A stretch of 64,000 nt of DNA from Nannochloropsis oceanica (lineage: Eukaryota; Sar; Eustigmatophyceae; Eustigmatales; Monodopsidaceae): contig CP038119.1 in the NCBI GenBank assembly GCA_004519485.1, forward strand, positions 310,001-374,000. The letters run 5' to 3'. Made by a program: the position numbers and the translations under genes. The notes beneath the pieces are model-generated. The model made no database searches, had not been told where the DNA came from, and was given only the letters and a program-made list of their open reading frames with translations. This document shows positions 42,795 through 53,479 of the stretch, one piece after another; the stretch's first letter is position 1; the number at the start of each line of letters is the position of its first letter.

Positions 42795-44077
42795 ATGGTG
42801 GTGGCACAGCGGAAGCTTGCTCAAAGGGCCTTGTCAGTTTTCCTGCTAGCCAGTTTGTTACTAGGCACAGCATCGGCAGCAGCCGGGGGTTTCCTCTTCA
42901 AGGGCAAGGGGGGCACATACATCAAGAAGGAGTCCGATATATGCGACCAGTCTGCCGTCCCAAGCTTTCTTCGTATGACCTTGCGACACCGTGGTGGCGA
43001 GAGTAAGTGGCGGTGCAAGGGAGGCAGGGAAGGAGGAATGATCGAATAGATGGGCCACGGTTGTGATGCTTGATCCATGTGTGAGTGCCCACCAAATTTG
43101 AATGCTCCCTCCCGTCAATCCTTGGGAAAGAAAGGCGAACGAGTACTCGGTCTCATATTGATCGCCCAAAATACCAAACAACCCCGGTCTTTACAGCCTC
43201 GTCCGTAGCCAAGCCCGCGGAGCACAACGCTAGTGCAGCTGGAGGTAACGTCGTCTTGGCCTCTGAAGCCGACGACAGCGAGGAAGAAGAAATCGAGAAT
43301 AATGAAAAATATGTGGTTGCGGCGGATACCCCGGTAGAGGGAGGACAGGAGGCAGCGGCAGAAGCGGCAAAAGCAGCAGCAGCAGCAGCAGTCGCAAAGG
43401 AGGGGGAGGACTCCTTCCATGACACCGTCGAGGAGGCAGCCGAGAGCGACAACGCAGCCCCCACGGCAGCGGCAGCGACCAAAAACGAGGAAGAGGATGA
43501 TGATGATGCAGAAAAGGCGGAAGTTGCAGAGCTTGCTGCCCTCGCTTCGGTAACAGAGGCAATATCGGGACCGGAAGCAGTGCGGAGGAAGAGGGCAGAA
43601 ACGGGGGATAACCTCAAAAAGGACAAGTACAACGCTAAAATGCAATGGGTCATCACAAATAAAATGAAAAAGATTTTAGCGGAGGAGTTGCATTACGAGA
43701 TGGAAGAGGTGGAGGCGATGATGCCTGATGTGGCTGCTGTCGTAATTAATAAGCACTTGGAAAGGCCTAAGCGGGGGATGCCGCCTGAATGGCGGAGGGA
43801 CTTCCATCTACGACAAAGGGGTTGGAAGAGGGCACAAGCATCTTTAAAGCACGCCTTGCGACGGGTCATGGAGGAGCCCCAGTCATTGATCCGAGGGGTG
43901 GGAACAGCAGCAGTAGCGATATTGGGGGCGGGGTTGGCGAAACGATGGGTGGAGGGGCGAATGGAGGGAGGAGGGGGTGAGGAGGATGAGTGGGAGTGGG
44001 TCGAGATGACACCGTGGGAGGAGATGGTCGATAGGATTCAAAGTCTGTTGCCGGGGCGAGGAGGAGGGAAGATGTAG
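42795..44077 (+). CDS. Signal-peptide protein with acidic middle, unknown function
   Basis: Two exons, 42795-43002 and 43197-44077 (GTAAGT...CAG), 362 residues. Residues about 12-30 form a clear signal peptide h-region (LSVFLLASLLLGTASA) with AxA-type cleavage before AAGGF. A short basic region (FKGKGGTYIKKESDICDQ) and LRMTLRHRGGE precede a low-complexity Ala/Glu/Asp middle of about 120 residues (EDDDDAEKAEVAELAA). The C-terminal 150 residues are more ordered and basic-amphipathic (KMQWVITNKMKKILAEELHY, EVEAMMPDVAAVVINKHL, MPPEWRRDFHLRQRGWKRAQ), with a weak hydrophobic stretch VGTAAVAILGAGLA. Likely enters the ER; whether it goes on to the plastid is unclear, as the post-cleavage residues do not show a clean heterokont ASAFAP motif. 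No family recognised. Confidence 0.72.
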
Positions 44078-44714
44078 GGAGGAGGGAGGAAGGGAAGGTT
44101 TATGTAAGAGGAAGGGAGGATAAGTGCGTGTGTGGGGTACTAAAAGAAGGGAAGGTGGTAACACGAAGAAGCGGCGGTGGAGAGAGGAAGAAAGTGAGAG
44201 AGGAGAAATGGACTGAAGGCCTGTAGAGTTGTCATCGTCAAGTCGTGTCTGACAAGCAGAGAAAAGGAGAAGGAGGGAGGGACTGAGGGGAGGGAAGGAG
44301 GTCGGTCTTACTTGACAAACGTGAAGAGGTGGGGAGGAGAGAAATAAAAGTGAGAAGCGGAAAATGCAAGAACAGCTTTAAAAAAACACGGAAAACCAAA
44401 GAAAAGAATGATGAAAGAGGAAACGAAGACGAATCAGACGAACCAAGAAACAACGGTTGCAGCAGCAGTAGCAGCAGCAGCCAACAGCAGATGGTGGTCT
44501 GTCTTCTTCATGCCTGCTCAAGATTTTGCGTTTGATTTAGTTTACAAACTCATAACGTATTTCTCGTCTCCGTCCTTCTCCTTCCGCTCAAAAGAAGAAA
44601 AGGAAAGATAAATGATTCTCCCTCTTCCCCTCTTCCTCTCCATCTGCGTCCCTTTCACTGTTGCCTGTATACACCCACCAGCCTCCCCTTACTCCTTCCA
44701 TCCTTCCCTTTGCA
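44078..44714. other. Convergent gap, secretory protein / RPB9
   Basis: 637 bases between 3' ends. Contains aaataaaag at 44342-44350, a plausible plus-strand polyadenylation signal, and a short CAG cluster at 44459-44490. No gene seen. Confidence 0.5.
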
Positions 44715-45387
44715 TCACCGTGCATCGTCATCCGTCCATTTATTCCCACAATTCGGGTTGCAACACACAAAGATAAGTGTCAATTTATTGCTCTTCACAT
44801 TCTGCGTCGATTGAATCAAAACGGCTTCATGATGGTGGCACTTAGGGCAGTCGACGGTAGAGCGCTGTAGAGTTGGGTCGTTTGCCACGGCGGAGAGAAC
44901 GTGGTCGAGATTAACTCTGAGCGAGGGAGGGGAAAATGAGAGGACTACCGTGAGATATCGAAGACGAAAACAGCATACGCACGATGCCAATAGCCGAGAA
45001 GCAACATAAGAGAGTGAGACACACGCAATGTAACCAAAGGCTAGCAAACATAGACAATATATAGGACAGACACACATTGCTTGCGCAGCACACATAGACA
45101 CTAGATAGACAGACACACAATGCTTACGTGCGGGTCTTGATGACTTGGTTGCGGAAAACGTACGGGTCCGGGGCATCCTCCTCGTGGTCGCACCGCTGGG
45201 ACCGACAGTAGTAAATAAGCTTCCGGTCGTCCTTGTCCTCCTTCGGGTACAGAATAAAGTTGCTGAGGAAGCGCGGAGATTGTATATAAGGAGGATGGGT
45301 AGGTGAGTAAGATGCCGCGGTAGGGAGAGAGGAGCAGGTGGGGGAGGCATGATGCAGCGAAATTTACCAGTTGGGGCAGAATTTCAT
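44715..45387 (-). CDS. RPB9: RNA polymerase II subunit RPB9
   Basis: Three exons on the minus strand, 45387-45368 (20 nt), 45262-45128 and 44916-44715; 118 residues, the normal RPB9 length. RPB9 sits at the jaw of Pol II and affects transcription fidelity and elongation. N-terminal zinc ribbon: MKFCPNC, split by intron 1, then NFILYPKEDKDDRKLIYYC and RSQRCDHEE. The C-terminal TFIIS-like ribbon is DCPKCHHHEAVLIQST and LIFVCCNPNCGNKWTDDD. VNLDHVLSAVANDPTLQRS is the conserved RPB9 linker (compare DVSHDPTLPR), which separates it from RPA12 and RPC11. Start: ATG directly before KFCPNC. Divergent from TIM10. Confidence 0.95.
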
Positions 45388-45837
45388 TTTGTCTGCCGCT
45401 GCGACACACACTAGATACCGCCACCGCCGCTGCACACTCCGTTCCTCGCCTGTGATACTCTTTTGGGTAGTTGTGGAGAAGACTCTTCATGAGCGTGTGA
45501 ATTAATTTGGCAAGGCAAGCTGAAGCCGAAGGTCTGGGGCGGCGGCTTGTTGTTGGTGGGGGGGCGAAGTGCAAGCGAAGGATTGCTTTTCATCATTCAT
45601 CCAATGTGACACAAACAACTCTCACACACATCACATCGTCACAACGGCGCCAGAATATGTTACAGTTACCCTCGATAAGGTCAATGCTATGGCTGTGAAT
45701 GAGTTCTTTAACGAACTAAGCCACACAAGGTTTTTGGTTCGGTTGTTCGAGACATTGGACGACCTCCTGACCCCCCCTCACCCCACTTTTCTCACACGCA
45801 GACTACGCAAGCAACCTTAGCACCACCGACAGGCAGC
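45388..45837. promoter_or_regulatory. Bidirectional promoter region, RPB9 / TIM10
   Basis: 450 bases separate two housekeeping start codons pointing away from each other. No TATA box identified. Open frames in it are antisense artefacts. Confidence 0.5.
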
Positions 45838-46353
45838 ATGAGCAGCTTTTTTGGGGGCGGAGGTGGCAGTCAGCCTCCTTCGGCGAGCAATCAGCAGCTA
45901 AAGATGGCCAAGGCCGAGGTCAAGATGTACTCGGACCTATTCAACAAGTAAGAAGGCCCGTGTGTGTTGCTGTGCTTTGCGGGCGTGCATTCTCCCTTCC
46001 CGGCCGCGGCTCTCTTTTATTTACTTCTATCCATCTTTTTAATTCTCACTGTCCATCATGTCTATAACGCGCTCGTCCCTCTGAACAGCAGCGTGGACGC
46101 AGTCCCTAACCCCTCTCCCTCTCTTCCTTTCCTGCCTGCCCTCCATCCCAACAGGATGTGCTCCCTCTGCTTCGAAAAATGCGTATCTCGATACAACGAC
46201 ACAGATCTTAACCTAGGTGAGATGTCATGCGTGGACCGATGCGTGGGGAAGTACCTAGAGTCACACATGAAGGTGGGGGAGGTCCTGAAGAACTTCGAGG
46301 AGACTGCCAAACAACAACAGCAAGCGCAGGGAGTAATGCCACCTTCCGGTTGA
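45838..46353 (+). CDS. TIM10: Mitochondrial intermembrane-space chaperone TIM10
   Basis: Two exons, 45838-45947 and 46155-46353, 102 residues. Small Tim proteins form Tim9-Tim10 hexamers that escort carrier precursors across the intermembrane space. After a Gly-rich start (SSFFGGGGGSQPP), the helix LKMAKAEVKMYSDLFNKM carries the family's MYxxxFN-type pattern; the twin CX3C motifs are CFEKC and CVDRC, enclosing VSRYNDTDLNLGEMS. SKYL-type GKYLESHMKVGEVL follows. The spacing matches Tim10 better than Tim9, Tim8 or Tim13. The intron is GTAAGA...CAG and phase 2. A Gln-rich tail ends the protein. No presequence, as expected for MIA40-imported proteins. Confidence 0.94.
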
Positions 46354-46734
46354 AAAAATCGATGAAGCGCAAAAGCAGGAGCGGCAATGGGAGCAAGGAG
46401 AAAGAGGAGTAGGATCTGGGGTTGTACATGTAGGGAAGTGGGGAGGAAGAGAGGACTTGCGGGTGGTAGGGAAGGGTGTAGACACACAATCAGTCGAGTT
46501 GAGAGCGAGAGTGAGGAATGAGAAGCGGCACTGTGTGTGTGCGAAAGAGAGAGAGCTAGTGTAGGAGGGAATGGTAATAATAAGGGTAAATGAGAAGGTA
46601 TGGAAGCAGGATTTCCCCCCTCCTTTGAGTACGAGAGCAAAGAAGGCTCTTGGAAGGAGCAGCAGGCAATAGGAGCAGAAGCAGAAGCAGCAGTGATTTC
46701 CACCAACAAAGAAAGTAGTCACACACTCTCGAAA

Positions 46735-46779
<45 letters not shown>

Positions 46780-47384
46780 TCGTCTGAACTTACTTCACAA
46801 CACAGTGTGGCTTCTTTTTTGGATTTCTTTTCTTCTCACATTTCTGTCTTGCCGCTGTTGAGTTGTCTTACTCGGCGTGGTATCAAATTCTCTTTCGTTG
46901 TCTCTGCCTCTTTCTTTCTCCTTTTCCATTTCCTCCCCCTTTATTAAAAAACACAAAAGCGAAGCTGCCCTCTCAGCCACCACACATCATCCCTAGCAAG
47001 GAGGTAATGAGAGCACGTTGCGCGCCTACCCACACTACACACCTCTTGTTTCGGGGCTTGCCTATCTCTTTCTGCTCTGAAGGTTTCCGTATGTCGTGCC
47101 TGATGACCTCCACTTTTGAGTCGATCTCTTCCCCTCCTTCTCCTGTCTTGCACAAGAGGGAAGATATCCTGAATTCTAAGTTTTCATGTTTCTGCCTCGG
47201 TGGGTTACATCTCTGACCTCAGACCTTCCCTCTGTCCCTCCTCATCTTCATTCTTTGACACTGTAATGTAGACATGCTTGTCCGCTCCCCTACTCCCCAT
47301 TCCTTCCCTTCCGCAATGGCCCCACCACCCCTAGTCCTCCTCCTTCCCTCCCTCCCTCCCTTTCTCCCTCCTCGGACTCTGCCT
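46354..47384. other. Long convergent gap, TIM10 / TM9SF
   Basis: 1.03 kb, A/T-richer than average, with a (CA)16 microsatellite near the middle. Poly-pyrimidine stretches occur toward the right. Open frames on both strands are of poor composition and unrelated to known families. No gene or RNA recognised. Confidence 0.5.
46744..46775 (+). repeat. (CA)16 dinucleotide microsatellite
   Basis: Uninterrupted CA run in the TIM10/TM9SF intergenic region; a length-variable marker candidate. Confidence 0.93.
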
Positions 47385-49385
47385 TTAATCGACTTTCAAA
47401 TTCGAATAAATCTGCCGGACAAACAGCGTGCTCCCCGCCACACCCACACTCCCGCACAACAAAAAAAGGCCAACGCAGAAGACCAAGGTGTACCCAAAAT
47501 AAAAGGACGTCTGCAACAAGCCCGTCATGTTCGTCTTGAACATGAAATAGTGAATGGCGTACAAGAAAACATACCCGGCAGTGCTTCCCGACGCCATGAA
47601 TGCCAACCACTGCCAATGGTAGTTCTCGGCGTTCAATGTAAAGTACACTGCCACGATGGTGGTACAAACGCACACCACCATCAGGATCAGGTACACCAAC
47701 ACCAGGAAATGATACACGTAGTAAAACTTATAGTTCCAGAAGGACGTGAAAATGAAATACATCTCGATGAAAATCGAACCAAACGGCAGAATGCCCGTTG
47801 CAGCGATGATCACTCCCGGGTGCGTGTACCAAGGCCCCAAGGGAATGGGCCGTGCCATACTATTAACGCGGCAGGGGAAGTCACCCTTCCCTGCCCAATG
47901 CCGTCCGAACACAGTGCCCATCACGGTCAGGGGGAAGGAGACGAAGAGCCAGATGGCGAATATCTGAGGGAGGAAGGGAGGGAGGGAGGGAGGAAAGGAG
48001 GGAGGGGTAAGCAAGCTGTAGAGGTGAACGGCGGCATGAGGGAGTAGGAGGAGGGCTTATTGAACAAGTGCCTTGACACTCGATGCCAAGAGAAACAGAG
48101 ACGGAGGGGGGGAGGATAGGAAAGGAGGAAGGAAGGAGGTAGGGCGTACCTTAAAGATGGTGGACAGGTGCAATGCATGTGTCGTGTCATAGTATTCAGC
48201 AATCAAGTTCAAGCAAAATATAACCGACACCACCAGCGTGGGAAACAGCAAAACTGTCAACAACATCGTCTTCTGCCATTGGCTCGCCTGCTCCGCCCGC
48301 GGGGTGGGGAAAAACTGCCTGTAGTAACTCCCGCTTGTGTATCCAGCCACCGCACACGTCAAAGCGTACACCACGACGAAGGTGGTGGCGAGCTCGCCCC
48401 GATTTTCGTACACGTCTCCGTGGATGGGGCCGGCGATGGCGAATCCCACCACCAAGAACACCAACACCAACAATTGCCAGCCCACGCCGTACACCGCCGA
48501 AAAAAGCATCAAATGCAAGGGGGCGCGAAAAACGTCTCCGTGCACCTGCTTCCAACCCGAGTCCTCAGTCATCCCATGCGGCTCCATCTCCCCCCCTATG
48601 TGCCCATGTCCCCCAACTCCTCCTTCCTCCTTCGCGTACCTCGCAAAGTCATTCCGCAAGGTCCGGAACAAAATCAGACTTACCAACCCACACAAGAACA
48701 CCACCATCATCGTCGAATTAAAGATCGAAAACCAATGGATCTGATGCCCGAAAAAATCCACGTCCAAATATCGGTCAAACCGATTTTTAAACAAAGTCTC
48801 CGTGGGGGTCCACACCACCTCATAGGTAAAATCAAGATTACCATTCTCCGCGATCGGCACCAAGTTCTCACTTGTCATATTCACCTCAATGACATGGGGT
48901 CCGTTAAAACCCAAATGAAGCTTGCGGTGCGTATAGATTGATTTAGCTCCCGTCTCCTCGTCTATCTCCCCCACCATCCCCCATATGGGAAGATCGTCCA
49001 AATAAAGCTGATACCAGTAATGGTTTTCCACCGCCCTATCAAAAGACTTCGCGTCCTCCTTTCCCAGTTTCATCGAACATACCTTGGTGCTTGGCACGTC
49101 CTTGCCGAAACTCAGTTTATACCCACTATTCATGAGCTCATGCCCCTCCAGCTGCTCCCCCAAACTGTTACTTCTCCTCCTTGTCTCGACACCCCCCACA
49201 GGCTTACAAAATGGCAAATCGTAGTACTCGTATGTCTCATGCGGATTGTGGTAAGGTCCTACCTTATTCACCCACAGTGTTACCTCGTCCCCCTCCGCAT
49301 ACTTGTGGTTGCGTTCGCCGGCCCGCACTAGGCCCGTTGCGGCAAGCAAGGCCACGACAACGAGGTTCCTGCTGACGGCCGCCAT
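47385..49385 (-). CDS. TM9SF: TM9SF nonaspanin (transmembrane 9 superfamily, TM9SF3-like)
   Basis: Two exons on the minus strand, 49385-48150 and 47963-47385, 604 residues. Nonaspanins are nine-pass Golgi/endosomal proteins that act in sorting, adhesion and phagocytosis. A signal peptide (NLVVVALLAATGLVRA) precedes the lumenal domain: YAEGDEVTLWVNKVGPYHNP, YYDLPFCKP, GKDVPSTKVC, HYWYQLYLDDLPIWG and LDFTYEVVWTPTETLF. TM1 is WFSIFNSTMMVVFLCGLVSL; eight more hydrophobic segments follow. Conserved end: YFTLNAENYHWQWLAFMASG, TNMTGLLQTSFYFGY and FVRQIYSNLKVD, where the terminal KVD fits the K-x-D/E COPI/Golgi-retention motif of the family. The frame is open 180 codons upstream; I choose 49385 because it gives the signal peptide at residue 1. 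Confidence 0.94.
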
Positions 49386-50349
49386 TTGAATTTTGGTAAC
49401 AGTGAAGGACAAGACGAAGATGGGGAGTGTATACTTTCTGCCTAGTTGTGTCGGTGGGTGGGGAGAACGGGGATGTGTGAGTAAGAAAAGAAGGATGCAA
49501 GCAACACCGGAATGGGCCTCCATGACGGCGGCCGCACAACAGTAGACTGATGGGGTGCCTCCGCGTTTGCGAATCACGAAAATCTGAGGCGGTTGAGTGA
49601 GACAGAGAGTGAGTGGCTGTGTGCGGCATGGGGCCGTGGGGATAGATGTGGCAAGCCGGTCCCTGGCCCTGCGAGCGTGCTGCGAAGGTTTTGGCGAGAG
49701 GCAGGATGATGCCTGTGTTTGTGTGTGTACAGTGCTTGCCGTCGACATGGCCAACCAAGGCAAGGCATGGAGTATGGATTTGGCATAGCAGTGTGCAGAG
49801 CTAGTGTTGTAAGCCTGTATTTGACGTGAAGGAGCGGGAATGCGGACGAAGGCATGTTCGGTTTTGATCAGACGGCGAAACGTGGGTGCATCACTCTTGC
49901 GTGCGTGCTCTGGACCGCGGGACAACCCGTGTCTGCGGGCTTGTATCTTTACAAGAGATCAGCTTGAATCCAGGGCATCAAGAGACTGTTCGTGCTGGAT
50001 GCATGGAGGCGTAACACAATTCAAACGGGACTAGAAAGGGGGGCGTACTGGCTGCCGCCGTTTCTTCAAAATTAAAAATGTGTGATAAAAGAAGCATGAA
50101 AGGTGTCCATCATTTCGGGCGCATCTGCACGTCTGCCTCTCTGAGCAATGTCCCTGGCCCCTTCCCTCACGCACACACCTGTCTTCGCATACACACAGGT
50201 GCGTCTCGAAATTGTCAAGCCGCAGAAATCGGGTCAAGTCAGCCAGGAGTCAAGGTAGCAAACTCTCCATACCATCCAAAGCGTGCTTCGACCCACCCAG
50301 ATCGACCCCCTTGTACCCTTGCGCTTCGCGCTCTCCCCTCGCCAGCAGG
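49386..50349. promoter_or_regulatory. Divergent region between TM9SF and VPS24
   Basis: 964 bases between start codons. The TM9SF frame stays open on the minus strand as far as about 49925 without recognised content, and may be 5' UTR. The part near VPS24 is C-rich. No other gene seen. Confidence 0.45.
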
Positions 50350-51347
50350 ATGTTTGGATTTGGCAAGAAGCTTGATCCTGTGGAGGAGGCCAAGAAGGTA
50401 CGTGCAACATGAATGTGTAGTTTGAGTAAGTGCATTTCGAGCGCTTGCCTTCACCCCTCTGCCCGTTATCCTAACTGGCAGGCACATGATGAGCTGACCT
50501 CGTCAATCCGATGCATGCAATTATTGACAATCGATTAAACCCTTATAAGACCTCAACCGCATTTGCAGCTGCTGCATCAGTTCCTCCCACCATCTCTCCC
50601 TCATTCCCTCTCTCTCCCCCCCATATTCACCCCAGTGGAAACGCAACATCGGCCGCGAAGTCCGCAGTATTGATCGCACACTCCAAGACATTGAGAGGGC
50701 CGAACAAAAAATTGTAAATGAAATCAAAAAGCTCGCCAAGGAAGGCGATTCACGCCGCGGTGCTCTCACCATCCTTGCCAAGGGTAAGTCAGTGTCTGGT
50801 TGTCCACCCTCTCTCTTCTCTCCTTCCAATTTTCATTTTCCCGCCCTCCCTCCCTCTTTCCCCCGTAGATTTGGTCCGTTCCCGCAAAACGAGGGAGAAA
50901 ATGGTGGGTGGCAAGGCCATGCTTACCTCCGTACAAATGCAGATTCAGATGCAAATTTCTACTATAAAAGTGGCAGGCTGCATGCAGAAATCAGCTGATG
51001 TCCTCAAGAGCCTTAACGCCCTCGTCAAAATCCCCGAGCTCAGTCATGTCTGCCAGGAAATGGCGCGCGAGATGGAAAAAGCCGGTCTGGTGGAAGAACT
51101 CGTCTCCGATGCCATGGACAGCGTGGACACCACAGACGAAGACGAGGTTGACCTGGAGGTTCAGAAGGTCCTCGACGAGCTAACCCTCCACACCATAAGC
51201 ACTGCCCCTCAAGAGCCCACCAAGCCAGCAGTACCCGCACAAAAGGAGGGCGAGGAGGAGGGAGAAGAGGCTGAGACAACGGCAGAAGAGGAGGAGAGGG
51301 AGGCGTTGGAATTGAAGCATATGAAGGAGCGGTTGAATGCCTTGTAA
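50350..51347 (+). CDS. VPS24: ESCRT-III subunit VPS24/CHMP3
   Basis: Three exons, 50350-50397, 50636-50783 and 50869-51347, 224 residues. VPS24 co-assembles with VPS2 on endosomal membranes for multivesicular-body formation and membrane scission. The basic N-terminal half has FGKKLDPVEEAKK, WKRNIGREVRSIDRTLQDI, IKKLAKEGDSRRGALTILAK and DLVRSRKTREKM. KSLNALVKIPELSHVCQEMA and REMEKAGLVEELVSDAMDS match the CHMP3 pattern LVKIPEI, MRELSKEMMKAGIIEEML, with acid-rich autoinhibitory helices after it. The last residues (ELKHMKERLNAL) form a MIM1 motif for VPS4 MIT domains. The normal length is 222-224. All introns are GT-AG; intron 1 (238 nt) is the longest. Confidence 0.93.
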
Positions 51348-51670
51348 AATAAATAGTTGTAGGGTGTTAATGAGGGAGGAAGGGAAGGAGGGGTGGAATG
51401 GAAGGGGGTGTATTTGACCGAAGAATGCAAAGAGACGAGGGGGGCAAAAAGAGATTGTAGTACAAACTGAAAGGGGATAAAACGAGCAATGCAAACCTCT
51501 CCGTGGAGATTTCACGCGCTTCCGCCATTATGTAGGCTTGGAGGCATTTTCCATGTTCATTTTCTCTTCTTGCTCGTGTGCTTTCCCTCCCTGGAGTGAC
51601 ATTTTCTGTCCCCAAGCAGACTTACCTCATTTTCCTCATCAATCTATACACTGTTTCCTCCTCTCTCAAC
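51348..51670. other. Convergent gap, VPS24 / ferredoxin-MBL gene
   Basis: 323 bases between 3' ends. AAAATAAATAG directly after the VPS24 stop (51345-51356) is a probable polyadenylation signal. No gene. Confidence 0.55.
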
Positions 51671-52990
51671 TCATCTTCCCCCCCATCTTCCCCCCCTTCC
51701 TCCCCCTCCTCCTCCCGCCCCTGCAGCCACCAATCCCACCCCCACCCCGACAAGCATCGACACGGCCGCAACCACCATCGAGGACATTCCCCCGAAAACC
51801 TTTCTCCGTCCATCCCTATCACCCTCATCCAGCCGATACAATGGAATCGCCACTTTTGACCCGGCGGGCAGCACCACGTTGTCAACCACCCACCGCAGCC
51901 ACCGCCTTTTACTCGTCGTCCTCGTTATCGCCCACATCCGAAATCTCCCCATTGGCGTATACCCATCCGGCAGTTGCTTCGCCCACTTTAAGCATGCCTC
52001 CAAGCTCGCGTGTGCCTCTTCGACAGAAGCGAATCGGTGGGGTTCGCCATGGCCAGGTAAGACGTGGAGGAAGGGGACCGGCCGACGGAGAAGGGCCTCC
52101 CACGACGCCTGCTGCCTCGACCAGCTCTCCCAGCATTGCAGTCGGAAACCGACCAAATGCCCCTCAATGCGCGAATAATGAAGAGAGTCACCCGTGAATA
52201 GGTATTTGTTTTTAAACACGACAAAAATAGACCCAGGTGTGTGCCCGGGCCCGTGAATCAACTGTACTTCCTCCTCCCACCCGGGCAAGGAACAGACTAA
52301 GGGGGCAGTGCTGCGGCTGCTGCCACCACTGCCACCGCTGCCTTGCAGCTTGACTTCAAATTTGATGGTTTCGTCAGTGAAATCGTCGGCGTGCAACACA
52401 CGTTGCACGTCGGGGAAGGCCTGTTTCCATTCGCGATGGCACGCGATGTGATCTCTGTGCGTGAATACTATGTAGTCCAACCCACCCCTTTTCTTTAAAT
52501 ACTCCACCAATGCCTCGTCACAGTCGGGCGTATCAATCAACATATTTCGGTCCTTCCCATTCCCCCCTCTCGATATCAAAAACGACGCGCCCCCAAATAG
52601 CTTCTTACTCGGGACGCCCGCCAAGAATACATTCTCTTTTTTTTCCACTGAGACCGGCTTGGGGTAGCCCTCAGTCAGCGGACGAACTTTTAAATCCCGA
52701 GGGCGCTTCACCCACTTGATGGCATGCACGGGGCAGGACATAATAGCCTCTCGGACTTGCTGTGCCTCCTCCAACGATTGAAGCGGCCGCCCTGGTGCTA
52801 CCTCGGTGAACACCGTCGGGTCTGACGAAGTCTTGCGGGCCTCGTGAAAAATTTCAGGAGCGAGGACACGGCAGGATATGCAGCCCGTGCAGCTGTCCAG
52901 AATAGCCACGCTGCCAAATGAGGCTGAGGAGGTAGATGCGGCGTCCTCAATGTCTTGGAGTGGGCAGGGGGGTGAGAAGGTCGGAGGCAT
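51671..52990 (-). CDS. Ferredoxin-metallo-beta-lactamase fusion protein
   Basis: Single exon, 439 residues from the first in-frame ATG at 52990. Residues about 20-95 form a small ferredoxin-like domain: ILDSCTGCISCRVLAPEIF gives C-x2-C-x2-C and SCPVHAIKWV gives the distal Cys, consistent with one [4Fe-4S] or [3Fe-4S] cluster. The rest is a metallo-beta-lactamase fold: GGASFLISRGG, NMLIDTP, the metal motif written FTHRDHIACHREW (a THxDH-like variant), IHGPGHTPGSIFV, LFTGDSLHY and HVLPGHGEPHRF. Similar ferredoxin-MBL proteins occur in plants and algae and are usually plastid-located; the N-terminus here is short, so targeting is unclear. A hydrophobic stretch near the C-terminus (GMSSMVVAAVSMLVGVGVGLVAAG) could anchor it to a membrane, before a Gly/Arg-rich tail. 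The redox role and substrate are unknown. Confidence 0.86.
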   Translation of the reverse strand: MPPTFSPPCPLQDIEDAASTSSASFGSVAILDSCTGCISCRVLAPEIFHEARKTSSDPTVFTEVAPGRPLQSLEEAQQVREAIMSCPVHAIKWVKRPRDLKVRPLTEGYPKPVSVEKKENVFLAGVPSKKLFGGASFLISRGGNGKDRNMLIDTPDCDEALVEYLKKRGGLDYIVFTHRDHIACHREWKQAFPDVQRVLHADDFTDETIKFEVKLQGSGGSGGSSRSTAPLVCSLPGWEEEVQLIHGPGHTPGSIFVVFKNKYLFTGDSLHYSRIEGHLVGFRLQCWESWSRQQASWEALLRRPVPFLHVLPGHGEPHRFASVEEAHASLEACLKWAKQLPDGYTPMGRFRMWAITRTTSKRRWLRWVVDNVVLPAGSKVAIPLYRLDEGDRDGRRKVFGGMSSMVVAAVSMLVGVGVGLVAAGAGGGGGGRGGRWGGR

Positions 52991-53479
52991 CGTGGTGTCG
53001 GAGCCTGTGGTGTGAGTTAGGTGGTCAAGCACAGGACGTAGAGAAGCCAAAAATTAAATGTGTGTGAGGTTGTCTTCGTGGGTGTGAAGGAAGAAGGTGG
53101 GGGGCTTTTAAGTGCGTGAAAGCGGGGGGTGAACGTCCAGAACAAGCCTGCTGGAAAGGGGAAAGCAAGCCAGACCAACGCCTCTATCATCAACCGAGAG
53201 CGTTCTGTGCTTTCCCACCACGCAACCCGGTCTGCATCACACCGCCGAAGGTAGATTCGAAATCCTCTGTCTTCGGCCGTGCACCAATGCTTGTTACAGC
53301 CCCACTTGCAATTAAACCATCAATATCCCACACTTATATCGCTTGTCGAAGCTCCGGCGGGGTGTGGTGCATGTCTGTCCCACGACCAAATATGGTGGAC
53401 CGGTCGGGAGCAAAATCATCATCACTCACCATGGTCCACTCCTCATCCTCCCTTGCCGCTCCCCTTGATATGCAGGACG
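52991..53479. promoter_or_regulatory. Divergent promoter region, ferredoxin-MBL / sirtuin
   Basis: 489 bases between opposite start codons. No TATA box or known element; no gene. Confidence 0.45.

Noticed and set aside
47274-48047. Plus-strand frame of 257 codons across TM9SF exon 2
   Set aside because: Antisense of conserved transmembrane segments; His/Gln-rich artefact.
49386-49925. 180-codon in-frame extension of TM9SF
   Set aside because: Places the clear signal peptide internally and has no conserved content; probably open by chance in the 5' UTR.
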